From NCBI GenBank assembly GCA_040954595.2, contig CM082591.2:6448001-6512000 (forward strand): DNA of 64,000 nt, given 5' to 3'. Made by a program: the position numbers and the translations under genes. This document shows, in pieces, positions 59,801 to 64,000 of this stretch; position 1 is the first letter of the stretch, and each line of letters starts with the position of its first letter. Origin of the DNA: Balanoglossus misakiensis (Eukaryota > Hemichordata). The notes under the pieces are model-generated. The model was given only the letters and a program-made list of their open reading frames with translations. It did no database searches and had not been told where the DNA came from.

Positions 59801-62800
59801 AAGTCGAAAAATCCTCGATTCTGGATGATTTTCATGGGCTATAACCCATGGTTTTTATCAAAAAATGACCAAATTTTCATAATTCGCAAAGTCGAAAAAT
59901 CCTCGATTCTGGATGATTTTCATGGGCTATAACCCATGTTTTTATCAAAAAATGACCAAATTTTCATAATTCGCAAAGTCGAAAAATCCTCGATTCTGGA
60001 TGATTTTCATGGGCTATAACCCATGGTTTTCATCAAAAAATGACCAAATTTTCATAATTCGCAAAGTCGAAAAATCCTCGATTCTGGATGATTTTCATGG
60101 GCTATAACCCATGGTTTTCATCAAAAAATGACCAAATTTTCATAATTCGCAAAGTCGAAAAATCCTCGATTCTGGATGATTTTCATGGGCTATAACCCAT
60201 GGTTTTTATCAAAAAATGACCAAATTTTCATAATTCGCAAAGTCGAAAAATCCTCGATTCTGGATGATTTTCATGGGCTATAACCCATGGTTTTTATCAA
60301 AAAATGACCAAATTTTCATAATTCGCAAAGTCGAAAAATCCTCGATTCTGGATGATTTTCATGGGCTATAACCCATGGTTTTCATCAAAAAATGACCAAA
60401 TTTTCATAATTCGCAAAGTCGAAAAATCCTCGATTCTGGATGATTTTCATGGGCTATAACCCATGGTTTTCATCAAAAAATGACCAAATTTTCATAATTC
60501 GCAAAGTCGAAAAATCCTCGATTCTGGATGATTTTCATGGGCTATAACCCATGGTTTTTATCAAAAAATGACCAAATTTTCATAATTCGCAAAGTCGAAA
60601 AATCGTCGATTCTGGATGATTTTCATGGGCTATAACCCATGGTTTTTATCAAAAAATGACCAAATTTTCATAATTCGCAAAGTCGAAAAATCCTCGATTC
60701 TGGATGATTTTCATGGGCTATAAACCCAGGGTTTTTATCAAAAAATGACCAAATTTTCATAATTCGCAAAGTCGAAAAATCCTCGATTCTGGATGATTTT
60801 CATGGGCTATAACCCATGGTTTTTATCAAAAAATTACCAAATTTTCATAATTCGCAAAGTCGAAAAATCCTGGATTCTGGATGATTTTCATGGGCTATAA
60901 CCCAGGGTTTTTATCAAAAAATGACCAAATTTTCATAATTCGCAAAATCGAAAAATCCTCGATTCTGGGTGATTTTCATGGGCTATAACCCATGGTTTTC
61001 ATCAAAAAATGACCAAATTTTCATAATTCGCAAAGTCGAAAAATCCTCGATTCTGGATGATTTTCATGGGCTATAACCCATGGTTTTTATCAAAAAATGA
61101 CCAAATTTTCATAATTCGCAAAGTCGAAAAATCCTCGATTCTGGATGATTTTCATGGGCTATAACCCATGGTTTTTATCAAAAAATGACCAAATTTCATA
61201 ATTCGCAAAGTCGAAAAATCCTCGATTCTGGGATGATTTTCATGGGCTATAACCCAGGGTTTTTATCAAAAAATGACCAAATTTTCATAATTCGCAAAGT
61301 CGAAAAATCCTCGATTCTGGATGATTTTCATGGGCTATAACCCATGGTTTTTATCAAAAAATTACCAAATTTTCATAATTCGCAAAGTCGAAAAATCCTG
61401 GATTCTGGATGATTTTCATGGGCTATAACCCAGGGTTTTTATCAAAAAATGACCAAATTTTCATAATTCGCAAAATCGAAAAATCCTCGATTCTGGGTGA
61501 TTTTCATGGGCTATAACCCATGGTTTTCATCAAAAAATGACCAAATTTTCATAATTCGCAAGTCGAAAAATCCTCGATTCTGGATGATTTTCATGGGCTA
61601 TAACCCATGGTTTTTATCAAAAAATGACCAAATTTTCATAATTCGCAAAGTCGAAAAATCCTCGATTCTGGATGATTTTCATGGGCTATAACCCATGGTT
61701 TTTATCAAAAAATGACCAAATTTTCATAATTCGCAAAGTCGAAAAATCCTCGATTCTGGATGATTTTCGTGGGCTATAACCCATGGTTTTTATCAAAAAA
61801 TGACCAAATTTTCATAATTCGCAAAGTCGAAAAATCCTCGATTCTGGATGATTTTCGTGGGCTATAACCCATGGTTTTTATCAAAAAATGACCAAATTTT
61901 CATAATTCGCAAAGTCGAAAAATCCTCGATTCTGGATGATTTTCATGGGCTATAACCCATGGTTTTTATCAAAAAATGACCAAATTTTCATAATTCGCAA
62001 AGTCGAAAAATCCTCGATTCTGGATGATTTTCATGGGCTATAACCCAGGGTTTTTATCAAAAAATTACCAAATTTTCATAATTCGCAAAGTCGAAAAATC
62101 CTGGATTCTGGATGATTTTCATGGGCTATAACCCAGGGTTTTTATCAAAAAATGACCAAATTTTCATAATTCGCAAAATCGAAAAATCCTCGATTCTGGA
62201 TGATTTTCATGGGCTATAACCCAGGGTTTTTATCAAAAAATGACCAAATTTTCATAATTCGCAAAAAGCGAAAAATCCTCGATTCTGGGTGATTTTCATG
62301 GGCTATAACCCATGGTTTTAATCAAAAAATGACCAAATTTTCATAATTCGCAAAGTCGAAAAATCCTCGATTCTGGATGATTTTCATGGGCTATAACCCA
62401 TGGTTTTTATCAAAAAATGACCAAATTTTCATAATTCGCAAAGTCGAAAAATCCTCGATTCTGGATGATTTTCATGGGCTATAACCCATGGTTTTGATCA
62501 AAAAATGACCAAATTTTCATAATTCGCAAAGTCGAAAAATCCTCGATTCTGGATGATTTTCATGGGCTATAACCCATGGTTTTTATCAAAAAATGACCAA
62601 ATTTTCATAATTCGCAAAGTCGAAAAATCCTCGATTCTGGATGATTTTCATGGGCTATAACCCATGGTTTTTATCAAAAATGACCAAATTTTCATAATTC
62701 GCAAAGTCGAAAATCGTCGATTCTGGATGATTTTCATGGGCTATAACCCATGGTTTTCATCAAAAAATGACCAAATTTTCATAATTCGCAAAGTCGAAAA

Positions 62801-64000
62801 ATCCTCGATTCTGGATGATTTTCATGGGCTATAACCCATGGTTTTTATCAAAAAATGACCAAATTTTCATAATTCGCAAAGTCGAAAAATCCTCGATTCT
62901 GGATGATTTTCATGGGCTATAACCCATGGTTTTTATCAAAAAATGACCAAATTTTCATAATTCGCAAAGTCGAAAAATCGTCGATTCTGGATGATTTTCA
63001 TGGGCTATAACCCATGGTTTTTATCAAAAAATGACCAAATTTTCATAATTCGCAAAGTCGAAAAATCGTCGATTCTGGATGATTTTCATGGGCTATAACC
63101 CATGTTTTTTATCAAAAAATGACCAAATTTTCATAATTCGCAAAGTCGAAAAATCCTCGATTCTGGATGATTTTCATGGGCTATAACCCAGGGTTTTTAT
63201 CAAAAAATTACCAAATTTTCATAATTCGCAAAGTCGAAAAATCCTCGATTCTGGATGATTTTCATGGGCTATAACCAGGGTTTTTATCAAAAAATTACCA
63301 AATTTTCATAATTCGCAAAGTCGAAAAATCCTCGATTCTGGATGATTTTCATGGGCTATAACCCATGGTTTTTATCAAAAAATTACCAAATTTTCATAAT
63401 TCGCAAAGTCGAAAAATCGTCGATTCTGGATGATTTTCATGGGCTATAACCCAGGGTTTTTATCAAAAAATGACCAAATTTTCATAATTCGCAAAGTCGA
63501 AAAATCGTCGATTCTGGGTGATTTTCATGGGCTATAACCCAGGGTTTTTATCAAAAAATGACCAAATTTTCATAATTCGCAAAATCGAAAAATCCTCGAT
63601 TCTGGGTGATTTTCATGGGCTATAACCCATGGTTTTCATCAAAAAATGACCAAATTTTCATAATTCGCAAAGTCGAAAAATCCTCGATTCTGGATGATTT
63701 TCATGGGCTATAACCCATGGTTTTTATCAAAAAATGACCAAATTTTCATAATTCGCAAAGTCGAAAAATCCTCGATTCTGGATGATTTTCATGGGCTATA
63801 ACCCATGGTTTTTATCAAAAAATGACCAAATTTTCATAATTCGCAAAGTCGAAAAATCCTCGATTCTGGATGATTTTCATGGGCTATAACCCATGGTTTT
63901 TATCAAAAATGACCAAATTTTCATAATTCGCAAAGTCGAAAAATCGTCGATTCTGGATGATTTTCATAGGCTATAACCCATGGTTTTTATCAAAAAATGA
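44862..64000. repeat. 88-bp satellite array with higher-order structure (continues past right edge)
   Basis: About 217 head-to-tail copies of an 88-bp monomer containing AAAGTCGAAAAATCGTCGAT, CATGGGCTATAACCCATGG (a 6-bp stem with 6-base loop) and ACCAAATTTTCATAATTCGC. The first monomers (44862-45010) are the most diverged, and one lacks 19 bp, as expected at an array edge. Common variants are TCGTCG/TCCTCG, CCATGG/CCAGGG, GATGATT/GGTGATT and TGACC/TTACC. 88 is not a multiple of 3; short open frames appear only where indels shift the register. No other gene lies in these 19 kb. Confidence 0.97.

Noticed and set aside
44862-64000. CRISPR-like appearance of the long regular repeat
   Set aside because: The repeats abut head to tail with no unique spacers, and the setting is a eukaryotic intron-bearing locus. 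It is a satellite.

Overview
This looks like nuclear DNA of an invertebrate animal. There are GT-AG introns, mostly phase-1 exons, TATA promoters, extracellular domain shuffling (subtilase, C-type lectin, LNR-like, LDL-receptor class A), many tetranucleotide microsatellites, short inverted-repeat transposons and a large satellite. The domain mix and exon-shuffling style would suit an invertebrate deuterostome such as a lancelet. That placement is inference; nothing in the window fixes the species.

Layout: (1) 1-16.4 kb, minus strand: two tandem paralogs (genes A and B) for secreted proteinase K-like serine proteases. Each has a signal peptide, an I9 inhibitor propeptide, an intact S8 catalytic domain, then C-type lectin (CTL) modules. 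A runs off the left edge with at least two CTL modules. B is complete (626 aa) and ends in two six-cysteine LNR-like repeats. (2) 16.4-22.4 kb: non-coding divergent intergenic region. (3) 22.4-43.4 kb, plus strand: two tandem paralogs (genes C, about 939 aa, and D, about 978 aa) for type II membrane proteins. Each has a 12-residue cytoplasmic start, a basic stop and transmembrane helix, a Thr/Pro linker, four copies of a four-cysteine module of about 140 aa that I do not recognise, one CTL domain with an EPN motif, and five LDLa repeats. (4) 43.4-44.86 kb: a foldback element and AT-rich sequence. (5) 44.86-64.0 kb, running off the right edge: a satellite of about 217 copies of an 88-bp monomer, organised into at least three higher-order-repeat domains.

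Exon boundaries were placed by hand from splice consensus, reading phase and comparison of paralogs (A with B, C with D). The spliced coding lengths close in frame for B (1881 nt), C (2820 nt) and D (2937 nt), which supports the models. The window therefore pairs secreted lectin-targeted proteases with lectin/LDLa type II surface receptors in two divergent tandem clusters. Both use EPN-type CTL domains that predict mannose-type sugar binding. Any cooperation between them, for example in recognition or defence, is inference from linkage only.

Mobile DNA: comparing paralogs exposes filled and empty sites for several non-autonomous elements (TTAA hairpin elements, a TA-flanked element, and a 681-bp TIR element with a 7-bp target duplication). 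Gene D, next to the satellite, carries most of them but keeps an intact reading frame.
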